Origin: Siphonodentalium dalli
Taxonomy: Eukaryota; Mollusca; Scaphopoda; Gadilida; Siphonodentaliidae
Direction: 5' to 3'
DNA: 64,000 bases
Assembly: GCA_032622095.1 (NCBI GenBank)
Contig: CP136061.1
Coordinates: forward strand, 43,097,797 to 43,161,796
This document shows positions 13,017-24,184 of the stretch, piece after piece. The position numbers were made by a program, and so were the translations under genes. Position 1 is the first letter of the stretch; each line of letters opens with the position of its first letter. The notes beneath the pieces were generated by a model. That model was not told where the DNA came from. It did no database searches and was given only the letters and a program-made list of their open reading frames with translations.

Positions 13017-14854
13017 ATAATTGTGGCTAATACATGAACATGTGTGTATATTCTCCAATGGGCCGTGGTTAGCAAACAAACACGCCGAAATGATTTTATT
13101 CAGATAACCATTATAGATATCTGTACTAAGGATGAGTAACGCGAAGTGAGGCCCTGAAGTCACGATATTATAAATATGGACGCGCCGTAATTAGCGAGAG
13201 TTATGTATTAATCGATGTGACATCGTTGTGTTTGAGCATAACTGAGAGATGAGAGCTGCTTTAATCTACCATGGTTGATATACTAAATATATTAATGGCC
13301 TGATTCGTCGAGGGTTTCCTTCCCCTTTAATAGTATAGGCTATTATGTTTTATTCGACATTATAGGCCTGGAACTGTGCAACGAATGGAAACATTAAATC
13401 AGTGTAAATCATGAGTTAGCAGGGACGTGGCTAGAGGGTCCCTGTTGGGGAGTGATCGCCTATAATTTCTTAATACACCCCTTTTCAGGAACTTCTATAT
13501 TCACCCCCAATTTAGGTTCAAGTTCAGATTTTTTGGGCGATACCCTAGGGTTTGGCGATACCACGTACGGGGGGGGGGGTGAACCGTGCATGTTTTGTCG
13601 CAATCGCCGGTGTCACACGGCGCACTATCTTGCGAGCAGTCCTGTTTGCAATAAGACAGGATGTTTCTCATATAACAAATATGTTATTTACGAAGCGCAT
13701 CTCCTATTTACGAAGCGCATCTCCTTTGACGATTTATCCTCAACCAAAGGATATAAGGATAGATTACCAGTGTGCACTTTATCACCGTTTCTCCCCGTCC
13801 TACGTGTTTCCTGCCAGACAGTCAGTAATGTCTTTTGAACGTCAAATATTACAACGGCGGCCACATCTGATATTTGCAATCCCATTCAAGTCGACACTGT
13901 GGGTAATATGACGCAGAGTAATCGAGAATACGGTCACCGGTCACGGTTTGGTCAACAATGTGTTTGCAAATATAGAATTTAAACAGAACAACGACTCTAT
14001 GTATCCACTGCCCCTCCCTCGTAGGAATTTCATCCGATAAGTTTTTGCTTGTGTCCAATGTTTAACTGAATGTTAAACCAAATAAAGGTTCCACGGTGGC
14101 TCAGCTTAAAAAACGCATACGTTCACATCGCCACGGGTTTGTTTCCACACACTAAATCTCGAGTAGCTAAATTTGGGTGGTTAGAATATTCCAACGACTT
14201 TTATAGCATTATAAGCTACTTAAATATGCTATTTTTGCTACTTGACAAGTAGTTACAAGACGGATCGGGGATAGTTAAGCGATGTCTATTCGTGATTGGT
14301 TCTATAACTGCACGTGACAACCTATTCAAATGGCGGCTTCCCAGTCGAGTCGAGAAAAGGCACAATTACTGTTTCTGTCAATCCAGCTAGACTAAAATTT
14401 GAAAGGCGTAAAATGTATAACTTCTGTGTGACAAGTCATGGTTATTTATAATCTTAGGTACATGCAGGACATCCGGTAACGAATTTACCAATTATTGATA
14501 CGACATTTAGACGTCACCAAATTCCCAATTCATTCATTTTTGAAATTTGAATCTGTGACAAGGAGAGGTAATATTTGCGCGCATGTCGCTTTTGTTTCTA
14601 TATTGACGTATATCTATATGTTCTGTGTTCACATTGTAGCCTACTGGTAACTGTAATCATATAAACATAATTCCACTAGTTCAAGTAGTCAGGTAGTTGT
14701 ATAAAAAATCCGCGACAATAGGTGAAATCAGCTATATATATTTTAGGGCCTACTGATTCCAGTCTGTATAATATTTATGTCCCAATGTTTCCCAAAATCA
14801 TGCCAAATGGCCTCACCAGGCCAGATAGCATCCCTATGTTGATCCAATGTAAAG
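13017..14854. other. Intergenic, unrecognised
   Basis: Three overlapping frames at 13.45-13.91 kb on both strands show no family motif and run through a G-run, so they are not called. Confidence 0.35.
13683..13722 (+). repeat. Perfect 20-bp tandem duplication
   Basis: TATTTACGAAGCGCATCTCC occurs twice in direct succession. It probably arose by replication slippage. Confidence 0.9.
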
Positions 14855-15467
14855 ACTAAAGAAAACGGTTGTCTCAAATTTTGTTTCAACGTTGAATTTA
14901 AAATAACGTTGGCGATTGGTCCAGTTTGCTCGTTGAAGTGAACATAGAAATATTAGAATATATACAGGAGACAACATTGAAAACTAACTTTGAACATTGG
15001 AATAATATTGGGAAGCTAACGTTGAATTTTTTGACATTCGCTCAACGTTAAAATAATTATTGGAATAAAAAAAGTATTTTTTTTGTTATGTTCGCTCGAT
15101 ATGATCAACAACATTGAATTGAAAATGGGATAATTTTGGAAAACTAATGTTGAATATTGGGACGATCACTCGATTTTGAAATAGTATTGGAATCCTAATG
15201 TTGATTTTGTTTTATGTTCGCTCAGCGTTGAAATAACGCTGGAAGCCTAATGTTTAATTTCTGGACATTAATTTAGCGTTGAATCGACATTGGGATTACG
15301 TTTGAAAGCTAATGTTCACTTTTGTCAAGTTTTGTGATGTTCGATCAACATTGAAATAATGTTAGAAATCTAACAGTTTAAATTTGGACAATCGTTCAAC
15401 AATGAATCAATGTTGAAATAAAGTTGGAAACCTAATGTTGAATATCGAGATGTTATCTAATGTTGAA
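14855..15467 (+). repeat. Decayed minisatellite, about 65-75-bp unit
   Basis: Units built from TTCGCTCAACGTTGAAATAA, TTGGAAACCTAATGTTGAAT and TTGGGA recur about eight times with heavy divergence. The same sequence resumes at 15920-15990 after the family B MITE. Confidence 0.75.
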
Positions 15468-15919
15468 TTAAAGGTACTCAATCCGATTCGACGGTCCCCA
15501 TATCATCAGATTCCAACAACAACACCATTTTTTTAAATGCCATTTCAGTTATCAGAAAAGATTAATTGCCCAAAACAATGCTTTAGAACCACAGTCAACT
15601 ATAAAATTGCCCAAAACCTGTTATTTATCAAAGTTTTTTTCAACAAAATGTTATTGGTTGTCAAATATCTGACACAAAAAGCCACTCGATAATAATTTGA
15701 GAGTTATCGATCTTCATCCGCTATCTTGTCAGATAAGTTCTTCTCGCTGACAGTTTACTGGGCCACTTATAATTAAAATACTAGATTTAAAATATCGATA
15801 TCTGATTACTCCTACTGTACCTTGATGGGTGGGTTCCTCGACTCAAGTTAAATATTTTGTACCCCCGAAGCCAATGATATTGTAATTCGTGAGCGTTAAT
15901 TCGGATTGAGTACCTTTAA
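15468..15919 (+). mobile_element. TTAA-flanked MITE family B, copy 1, inserted in a minisatellite
   Basis: The ends are TTAA-AGGTACTCAATCCGA and TCGGATTGAGTACCT-TTAA, forming near-perfect inverted repeats. The element is 452 bp including both TTAA sites. The flanking sequence is the same decayed repeat on both sides (AATGTTGAA before, TGTGAGAAACCTAAC after), so the pre-insertion site AATGTTGAA-TTAA-TGTGAG can be inferred. Confidence 0.88.
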
Positions 15920-15990
15920 TGTGAGAAACCTAACACTGAATGTTGATACATGCTGTACGTTGAATCTAAGTTGAAATATCAATTATCATG
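15920..15990 (+). repeat. Continuation of the decayed minisatellite
   Basis: GAGAAACCTAACACTGAATG and TTGAATCTAAGTTGAAATA match the unit upstream of the inserted MITE. Confidence 0.65.
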
Positions 15991-16750
15991 CCCTGACCGA
16001 GACGTTGCATGCAATTTTTTTATATGCACGATTTACTTTGCATTATACACAAAACTATAGTCCATTGTAATTGTTATAAACCACTATCTGGTAGTTTGAT
16101 GAAACTTTTAATTTCCGATTCGATTCCTTTATTTAGGAACCACCGGCGGTCCATCATACATTCCTACTTTTATATTGTTTGTATATATTTGGCTATTCAT
16201 AACACTGAAATTAATCGCTATGTTCATTCTAATGAACTCACAAATATTATAACCATAACATTGCTGAGAACTGTGATGCTAATGGTATTCAATACATTGT
16301 GCTCATTATACCCCCTGCAACAATGTTGGGGTGGTATAGTGAAATCAGCTCGTCCATCGTTCGTGTGTGGACTCAAATTTGTCTGGAGTTTTTCTCAGAC
16401 AGTCGTTTTTTTTATCAATTTCCGTGAAACTTGGCAGAGACATCAACCACCATGGGAACCTGAGCACCTGCGATTATGGCGTCTGTCAGACTGTTTTGGT
16501 TGAGTTATCTCCCTTTTTCGACTTTAAACATATGGGGTACCGTTTGTGAGTCGTGTGGTCAAAAATTGCACAACATTCTCAATCTGTCAATTAAGCCATG
16601 TTCCGAATTCTGTTGCATGAGATTATCTAAATTGTACCCTCAGACTATCACCCCATGCCATCACTATTATAAGGCAACATCACTATAATTTTTTTGGAGG
16701 TAAAATACCACCTATCTATGATTTCAGTTGTTTTTTATTTCTCTGTTGGC
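15991..16750. other. Intergenic, unrecognised
   Basis: A 164-codon frame (16009-16503) is rich in Ile, Tyr and His, lacks recognisable domains and reads from AT-rich DNA into a moderately repetitive segment. It is judged a chance frame. Confidence 0.35.
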
Positions 16751-17087
16751 CAGAGGCGGACTGGCCGATCGGGAGACCGGGAAATTTCCCGATGGGCCGG
16801 AGGCCGGAAAAATTCTGATTCCACGTGATTTTCTATCAAGCGAGAATCCGAGGGTTTTTTTACGGTTTGGGGGGGGGGGGGGGTATATGTGGTTGGGCCG
16901 CCCAACCACAACTTGGGCCGCAAATGAAACCAAGTGGGCCGCCACATGTGTTGTTTAACCAGCCGTGTATCCAATAAGATGGTACTCTTCTCACATAAAT
17001 TCATGAGAGCAGAGGCGGACTGCATGGCCGGTCGGGAGACCTGGAAAATTCCGGACGTGGCCCGCCACATGTGTTGTTTAACCAGCC
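16751..17087 (+). mobile_element. Duplicated hAT-like MITE end (CAGAGGCGGACTG)
   Basis: CAGAGGCGGACTGGCCGATC begins at 16751, and CAGAGGCGGACTGCATGGCC begins at 17010. Both blocks end in CCGCCACATGTGTTGTTTAA followed by CCAGCCG (16940-16966 and 17061-17087). The second block is an internally deleted version of the first. CAGAGGCGG is a terminus I associate with hAT-type non-autonomous elements. A run of 15 G occupies 16869-16883. Confidence 0.6.
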
Positions 17088-17299
17088 GAATTGGCTAATC
17101 GTAATTTTGACATTAAATGAACTTGTCGGCATCATATAACACCACGTAAAGACCCCATTAATCTCGAGATTTTAACGGTAACTCCCAGCTGTAAATCCCC
17201 AAAAAATTCTTACGCACCCCTTCCCCAATTGAAATTTACAAGAAAATAGGAACGCTTCAGTTGATGCCAGTCTAGTTTATCGGATTCGAGATTTTCTTG

Positions 17300-17470
17300 T
17301 ATAGTTTTCAAAATGTTCTCACCCCGGGCCGAACAACCATGAACAACCCGGTGTGTCCTGGTCTCTTGTCCGTAGCCGTGTGCATTTGTCTGGAGTTAGA
17401 CCGCTAGATGTTAGATTTTATGCAATTTTTCAGGTAAAAATATCTGAATGGTCTCATACCGGGAATATAT
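17300..17470 (+). repeat. Dispersed repeat shared with 34.0 kb, copy 1
   Basis: TTTTCAAAATGTTCTCACCC, GTTAGACCGCTAGATGTTA and GCAATTTTTCAGGT match TTTCAAAACGTTCTCACACC, GTTAGACCACTAGATGTTAT and GCAATTTCCAGGT at 34.0-34.2 kb. Confidence 0.65.
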
Positions 17471-20400
17471 AGAACCATGGTTTATGAATATATATGATAT
17501 TAGACCAGAGGTGCAAATGGAATTATGCAAAAACATGTATGTGGTCTGCATCTGATTCAAGGGGGGATTTAACTCTCAACCACCCACCCTACCTGTATGT
17601 ATGCTGTTTGATACTGGTATAATAATATATAGATTCCTATTGATTTCTAAGCTGCCTGGGTGGAGGCAATGAGGCTGTAGATTTAATTTTTCAACCAGTA
17701 ACAGTCCACATTTTCCTACTTCGGGTTAAACTGTTCGACCGAAATCGCCACAAATGTTAACAGGTCTATTTTGCTGATATTTAGTATGAAGGGTTCTTTG
17801 GTGTCTGGTATTGAAATTTATTCAGATGTGGTCACCAGGTTAAATAGGGTGGGACCAGGGACATAACTGTATGTCTCTATAGTCATTCTTAAATTGTCTT
17901 CTCAAGAGAGGTTGGACTATTTAGCTTACATATAGTATGGATGATCCTTTAGTGACTGATATTCAGATTTGTTAACATCAGGTCAACCTGTTAAGAAATG
18001 ACGGGGGCTATGGGGAGTTAACAATTTTGTGTTTAAAAAATCATTGAAATACCAAATTCATTAAAACATCTTCATTGGAACTACCTAACTGATTAATCTG
18101 ACATACATGTATGGTGTTTTGGGTTCATGGATAAATGGGCTTCAACATGTCTAAATGGTTTTATAAAAAGGTGCTTGTGAGATTGGAAATTTCCAAAAAT
18201 TGAGAAAGTTTGAGATGTCGGTTGTGAAATTCCAACCCAAGACTTGGGAGTCTGGAGCCCGGTCGGGAGGGGACTTGTTGAGCTGGAGGAGGGGGGTGAT
18301 CAGTAGTGAACAGTGGGCAATTTCATGGTGGATATTCACCTTGAAATTACCCACTGTACACTACTGAAGCCTCTCTAGCCACATATCGTGTTTAGATCTA
18401 CTTTTTTCAAAGTGCTTATGAAAATTTCTGACTATTGTGGTCTCCAGAGTCCCAGTCTCATCAGTCTTTGCAGTCTGGTGAGCGACCCACAGTCTTTGAC
18501 TGTCTTGTTGGTTAACCCATTGCTTGTTCACACCGGATACAATTGTTAACCAAATTTGTTATATGCCAGTTGCAGCCCTCTTAATTCAGATTGTTTGGCT
18601 TCGGCAATCTGCTACAGCAACAGTATGCCGTGGCCCAGTTTGCTTCAGCAAAATGCTTCGGCAATGCTGATTGCCGTAGCCAATTATGAAGGCTGCAGTT
18701 GTATTATGTTATTTGTCTGTCAGTCCATTTGTTCATCCATGCTAACATTTGGCAACTATGGGGTAATTATGGTATTTTGTCCAGCCCGTCATGGTTTTTT
18801 TATTTTTAAACTTAGCTCTACTAGGGCCCTGCGAATCTGAGTTTACAGTCAAATCAAATTTTGAAAATTCAATTGGGGATGAGGTTCGCGAATCAAATCT
18901 CAATTCGAATATATACAGCTACATGTATGCGCAAAATAATTGACCCCTTTAACGTGGATGTAGGCCGGTAATTACCGTTCGTACCACCAGTAAACCACAA
19001 TCAAGTGGTATTACGTCGAATAATAGCGACTGACATGTGGTGTCCATCGGTAGTCTTACCACGGTAATGATTTTTAACTGCGATAACCCAGTAAATAAAT
19101 GCCAAATACATTTTTTGTGACTGCAATAACGGTAAATTCAATCTAGACATTTTTAAACTCATCCACATTTGACCTACTAGTATGCCATGTTCAATCGCAA
19201 AGTATTTAGTTCACAAATACCATATCAGGGTATCTTTATTTTCATGTTAACTAAACACCTAGTAATTCAGTACATGTACATTGTTTATTCAGCATAAATG
19301 TATATGTATGAGGTTGGTCACTGCAACATTGCAATTGCATCAACAGTGCAGCTACGATTGTCCGTGTCTTTGAATATGTCAGTGGCTTGAAAGACATCTG
19401 ACTATCAATTTGGCAGGTGTAGAAAAGTCATACCCACTCGCTTTTTGAAGCCTATTTTTCTGAGTTGTATTGCTATCTGTTGTTAGGAGTATACCACCAT
19501 GTGTGGCCAGGCTATAATCACAGAATAAAGGGTGCAGGTCTTATATTTCGGCGAGAATCCAATTCTAGATTCTCGTAAATATTCTCGCAAATTACCCTGG
19601 ATTCTCATGAAAAAGTATGTATAGATTCTCACAAAATCAGATGAAATATATGCCCTGGGGTGATTGTGTTAAATTTGACACATACTAGTACCAGTACCTG
19701 TCCATTCTGTGTTTATTGATTTAAATGCCCGCAGCCTTATGAAACAAAAAGTTCTGGCCATAGAGGTGGCCTTGTATGCCAGAGACTGGTCTTGTCAGCC
19801 AGAGAGGCAGCACATCGAATGGTAGGTGTACTACCATGTGGAATTAGCTCAGTTAAATTAACCCATAAATACCAAATGTTGGTTCATCCGTCCATATGTT
19901 CGCTTTTGGTTGATAACATTAGATAGTCTCAACTGAAGGGAATGAAATTTGGTATGTGGGTTGTGTCCACAAATTTTAACGCAGGTAAGTCCCTTTTTGT
20001 TCAAATTCGCAATAAATTTTTATCTCTCTAGCCCAAAAATACAAGTCAAGTTTAAATATTTGGGTTTTGACCACCAATTTTCATCAGGGATATGCCATTT
20101 GTTGGAATTGCCACGACCAAGTCTAAATCGCCTGAGATAACTTGAGCAACACTTTTGAAAAAATGTTCAACTATCACATAACATTGCACAGTGAGTTTAT
20201 GTGGTCAGCCATTCAAAATGTATCCACATGGCACGTATTACTAATTAGCCCCTTCTAGATTTCAGTCAATGCTCAAAGGGGCTCGAGAAACAAATGATGA
20301 ATAAATTTGCCAATAATATAAAAGTCCATATAACCATTAGTACATCTCATATAAAAGAAATCATACCCTGTATCTCCTACGATATGTGCCCGATTGGGTT

Positions 20401-20563
20401 AACATTTTGAACATACATGTACATGTATGTGGTAAATCCAGTACATGGAGTGAGTAAATTATCCAATTTGATTTTCTAACTTTCTTCTAAATGTCGCTTC
20501 ATTTGAATTTTTGCCATTATCAAAAACAAGTCTGGAAAATGTTTGTCATTGCTCCCTATGGGA
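17471..20563. other. Intergenic, no gene seen
   Basis: Apart from the 18.3 kb hairpin, it holds only low-complexity, diverged non-coding sequence. Repeated TTNAGTGACTGATATTNAGAT-like fragments near 17.8-17.97 kb suggest an old element. Confidence 0.35.
18301..18366. repeat. Hairpin, 23-bp arms
   Basis: CAGTAGTGAACAGTGGGCAA pairs with TTACCCACTGTACACTACTG, with one central mismatch and a one-base length difference. The loop is about 18 bp. No family was recognised. Confidence 0.75.
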
Positions 20564-20601
20564 GACTCGCATATATAAGATAATGCATAGGCACAGGGTT
20601 T
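20564..20601 (+). repeat. Partial arm of the 3.0 kb double palindrome
   Basis: GACTCGCATATATAAGATAA followed by TGCATAGGCACAGGG matches the terminal part of the 3.2 kb hairpin with two or three differences, showing that the element is dispersed. Confidence 0.7.
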
Positions 20602-21060
20602 TTTGTAAAATTTCAAGAAGCTCCATTCATGGAAGGGTTGTACAGTAAAGTCATTGAGACAATTTCGTTTTTTGATGATCGGTTGTCCGTATCATTTCCA
20701 CAACAAAATTGTCACCTTATATTTACTTGGCTACACAATTTTAATGTGTGATCGCCACAGAACATTTTTTTAAGAGTACATATATATATGTCCATATTTT
20801 GCAGTGGGTGTAGAGTATTCTCGGATAGAATAAATATACCCAAAGCAAAAATTAAGCGAGGGGCACCTAATGGTTGAGTCTGGGATATTTGGCACTTAGA
20901 ACGTGGCTAGATGGTTTGGTGGGGAGGGTCGACATCTTGGTACTTCCAACTGAAGCCCCCCCCCCCCCAACCCCTTGAACGACACAAACTAAGTTTGCGT
21001 AATTCAATTTGCAAAACCCCATGGGGCTTGATTTTTCTGAACTTTTCCATCACAGACTAC

Positions 21061-21253
21061 TACAGTAATGCCCTAATTAATGGACTCCATAACCACAGCA
21101 GGATTTAGTCGGAAATATGGCTTGTTGTCATTCATTGGAAAGCTCTCGGAGAGCTTTCTGGTGAATGGCAACAAGCCACATTCCGACTAAATCCTGAAAG
21201 TTACCAATAATTCTGCTGTGGTTACGGAGTCGATTAATTAGGGCATTACTGTA
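21061..21253. mobile_element. Foldback MITE family F (TACAGTAATGC ends), copy 1
   Basis: It starts TACAGTAATGCCCTAATTAA and ends with the complementary GGGCATTACTGTA. The whole 193-bp element is a near palindrome with CTCTCGGAGAG at the centre. The CAGT ends flanked by TA resemble Tc1/mariner-derived MITEs. It has no coding capacity. Confidence 0.9.
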
Positions 21254-22601
21254 AATGGTAGCATATTCTAAATGGATCAGTAGTCTTGTGGCCACTATCC
21301 ATGCAGGGGATGAAAAGGATGGTTCGGCCCAGTATGCGAATTTATTTAGATCTGAACCTGAAAATTACAACACCTAATTGTCTGTGATATTGATGAATGC
21401 CAGGAAAATTCGCACCCCAATTTATTGTGTTTTAAAAAATTAATTAACAGCTTTAACTGGCCACTGAGAACATCACAAGAGAGAGATGTTTGAGAGAGAT
21501 TTCAGGCACGTATGGCATTTTTTCCCTTTCGATCATTTTTTGTACCCACCCACCCCCACCGCCAATTTTTTTTCTGTTTTCGGCAGTTTTTTCCGACCAT
21601 TTTTTTACACCCACCCCCCCCCCCTTTTAACACTAAAACAGAGATTTGCGGGGGGAAATTCACTGTAAACAGCTGTATATGAATTTCTGTGCATACTATT
21701 TATCATGGATGTTAACATGGACATGTAAATAGGAATGAGTCATTTTGAGGTCATTCGGCCAAAAAAACATGGCTGCCAGCGGTCATCTTGGATTTCAAAA
21801 TTTGCAACAAAATACAACACGATAACTGCCTGCAGTCAGTTTACAGTTAGAATTACATTATTTCTCTCATTCAAAGTGGGTTTGAAGCCCAACTCATTGC
21901 CAAAACACTAAAAAACAAGCAGGAAATTTAATTTTTAGTTGCGGAAAAAATTGCTTGTTGGTGGCTTTGACCACCCACCCACCCCGGCATATGTGCCGGA
22001 ATTTTTTTTTTCACTTCCCCCCCCTGAACTAATGGCCATTTGAGTCCAAAGTTTTGCAAATGAAAGGAATATATGCAAATGTTCTAAAATAAACAAATAT
22101 GTCACTAATAAATTGAACATTGGAAAATCAAACCTAATTTTGGTATAATTTCCAACTAAATGTTGTGTGAGGTTTGGCTATAGGGGGGGGTAAGACCCCT
22201 GCATAACCAGCCCATGTCATCACGCCCCTGTCTGGCACCCCATGACAAAGGTGTGGTCTTGCATTCACTGATGATGAGAAATCATCAATATTAGATTTTG
22301 TTGGAAAACAGGATGGGACCACAACCCCTAGCTTGTCCATGAGGGTTGGCCCCATCCCCATCGGGGAGATCTGCAGTAGTCTGCCCGGTAGATATAATTG
22401 GGAGATATCCTGGTGCCACCCATATTGGAAAAGATATATTTTTAAAGTAGAAAAGATACAGAAATCAAGGGGACAATAAGAATGTGCTCTCATAACCACA
22501 AAACTACACGAAAGTCATCACAATCAACTCAAATACTATATACCGGTACATATATAATTTCATTATCTCTATATAATATATATTCGGTTTCTAAAAGCCC
22601 C
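21254..22601. other. Intergenic with homopolymer tracts
   Basis: Several C or T runs and CCACCCACCC tracts (21540-21630, 21970-22025). No coding signal. Confidence 0.35.
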
Positions 22602-22985
22602 TAAAGTGATGTGAAACACTCCGGTAGGGTGGTCAAATAGAAGTGGAGAATAATCTTGTTCAAAGTAGTTATTTTTACAAATCTTATATCTAAATTGACA
22701 ACAAACACTGTCATTCTTATATACTAATTCAATGCAGTGACTGCCGATGGCGAAATCATTTTCGTTAGTTTACCGCCGAATGGGGCCGATAGATGCGTCC
22801 CGATTCTAGTAGTAAATATTTACAATTTAGCCCAGTTCAGACGATGTTTTCAATGGAGTGGTACAGTAGATTTGCTTGAGATTTTCGATGTTAGTAGAAT
22901 GTTACATTCCTCCAGTTGGTGTAGCACCTGCATACTAACTTATCAGTTTCACGCACCCGAACAAGTACATAATATGTCTTTAAAC
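22602..22985 (+). repeat. Dispersed repeat family E, copy 2
   Basis: Same orientation as the 5.8 kb copy. It differs by scattered substitutions and a few short insertions, consistent with an old non-coding mobile element. Termini were not resolved. Confidence 0.85.
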
Positions 22986-23826
22986 ACACTGGACATGCGA
23001 TGTCCTTGCGCTCCTGTTGCGCAAATTCTAATATAAAAAGTGTTTTCTATTTCAGACAAAGCTCAAACATACCGGTAACATCTGACCAGACAAAACATAG
23101 AAACCGCTAAACTAATTACCAGTCAAACAAGATAACCCTTCAAAATATAAGATAACACGGCCAACCACAGCAACATACACCATGGATAAATACACTGTCA
23201 AAAGCACAGCATTTTTTTTTAACGGTAAAATCTGGCATATACCCATAGTTATATATAAACAGGCTACGGGCATCTGACCACAGGTCATTTGCATAAATAA
23301 ATTATATAATTCTTTCATTCTTTCATTCCATCAAGGTACAAGTATCTTCAAAGGATTAAGTTGAAGTTTTGGGGCTGAGTAAGATTCTAAGAGAGAAGGT
23401 GGAATATTGACTTGAGAGCATAAAATATAACAAGAAAATGACAATCATAGCCCAAATTGCGAAAAGTTGCCAAAGTGTAAGTATAGCTACATAGGCCTAA
23501 AACAAAATTTTGTTGTTTCCGGTAACATATGGTAGAAAAGTAGGGCAGGTGGAATTCAATTGTTTCATTGTTTTTTGGAAACGACCACAATAAGATCATA
23601 TGTGGATTGTGGAATATATTCATTCTGAAAAATATGCCCATGGCAGCACAAAGTATATAACGGGACACAATTGGGCTGAATGGGCATATCGCACATGTAT
23701 TGGGAGGAATAAATGAAACCTATTATTTTTAATCAAAAATGATTGCGACATCAACCTCAGATTGAACCAGGCCTATCAGTATGGCACCACTGTAATTAAA
23801 ACACTGACTGTCAGAGTAAATAATAT

Positions 23827-23978
23827 ACAGTTATCGCCCGCGCGTGAGTGAGACACGGGGATTTGTCGCCCGCTCGAGACTGGAATGTCACCCGAGGGCC
23901 TTCAGGCCCGAGGGTGACATTCCGGTCGAGAGCGGGTGACAAATCCCCGTGTCTCACGAAGGCAAGGGTGATAACTGT
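23827..23978. mobile_element. GC-rich foldback MITE, 152 bp, arms about 72 bp
   Basis: The left arm ACAGTTATCGCCCGCGCGTG...GACATTCC-type sequence pairs almost perfectly with the right arm ending GGGTGATAACTGT. The loop is the few bases TTCAG near 23900-23906. It lies about 200 bp downstream of the recombinase stop codon. It is markedly GC-rich against AT-rich flanks. Confidence 0.9.
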
Positions 23979-24184
23979 TTTGTTATACGACCCCACCCAT
24001 ATGTTACTGCAAATCATAACTCGAGTTGGGATACAGGTAGAAACTCGTTAAACACATAATTGTATAATAGTAACTGCTTCGTTGGCTATTCAGAAAACAT
24101 GTGTACACTATATATATGTTTGTCAACATTGAACAAATATTGAGCAATGAAATAATGTTCATTTGTGATTGTAGACGTTTATCG

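Noticed and set aside
14089-14140. Possible tRNA-like GGTGGCTCAGC sequence
   Set aside because: No cloverleaf could be drawn with an anticodon arm and TTCGA-type loop at the right spacing.
16009-16503. 164-codon open frame
   Set aside because: Low-complexity AT-rich composition, no recognised motif, no splice or promoter context.
16728-17070. Overlapping frames on both strands with Gly/Pro-rich peptides
   Set aside because: They come from a G-run and GC-rich hAT-like MITE ends.
22134-22499. 121-codon minus-strand frame
   Set aside because: It contains homopolymer-derived Pro and Gly and has no family resemblance.
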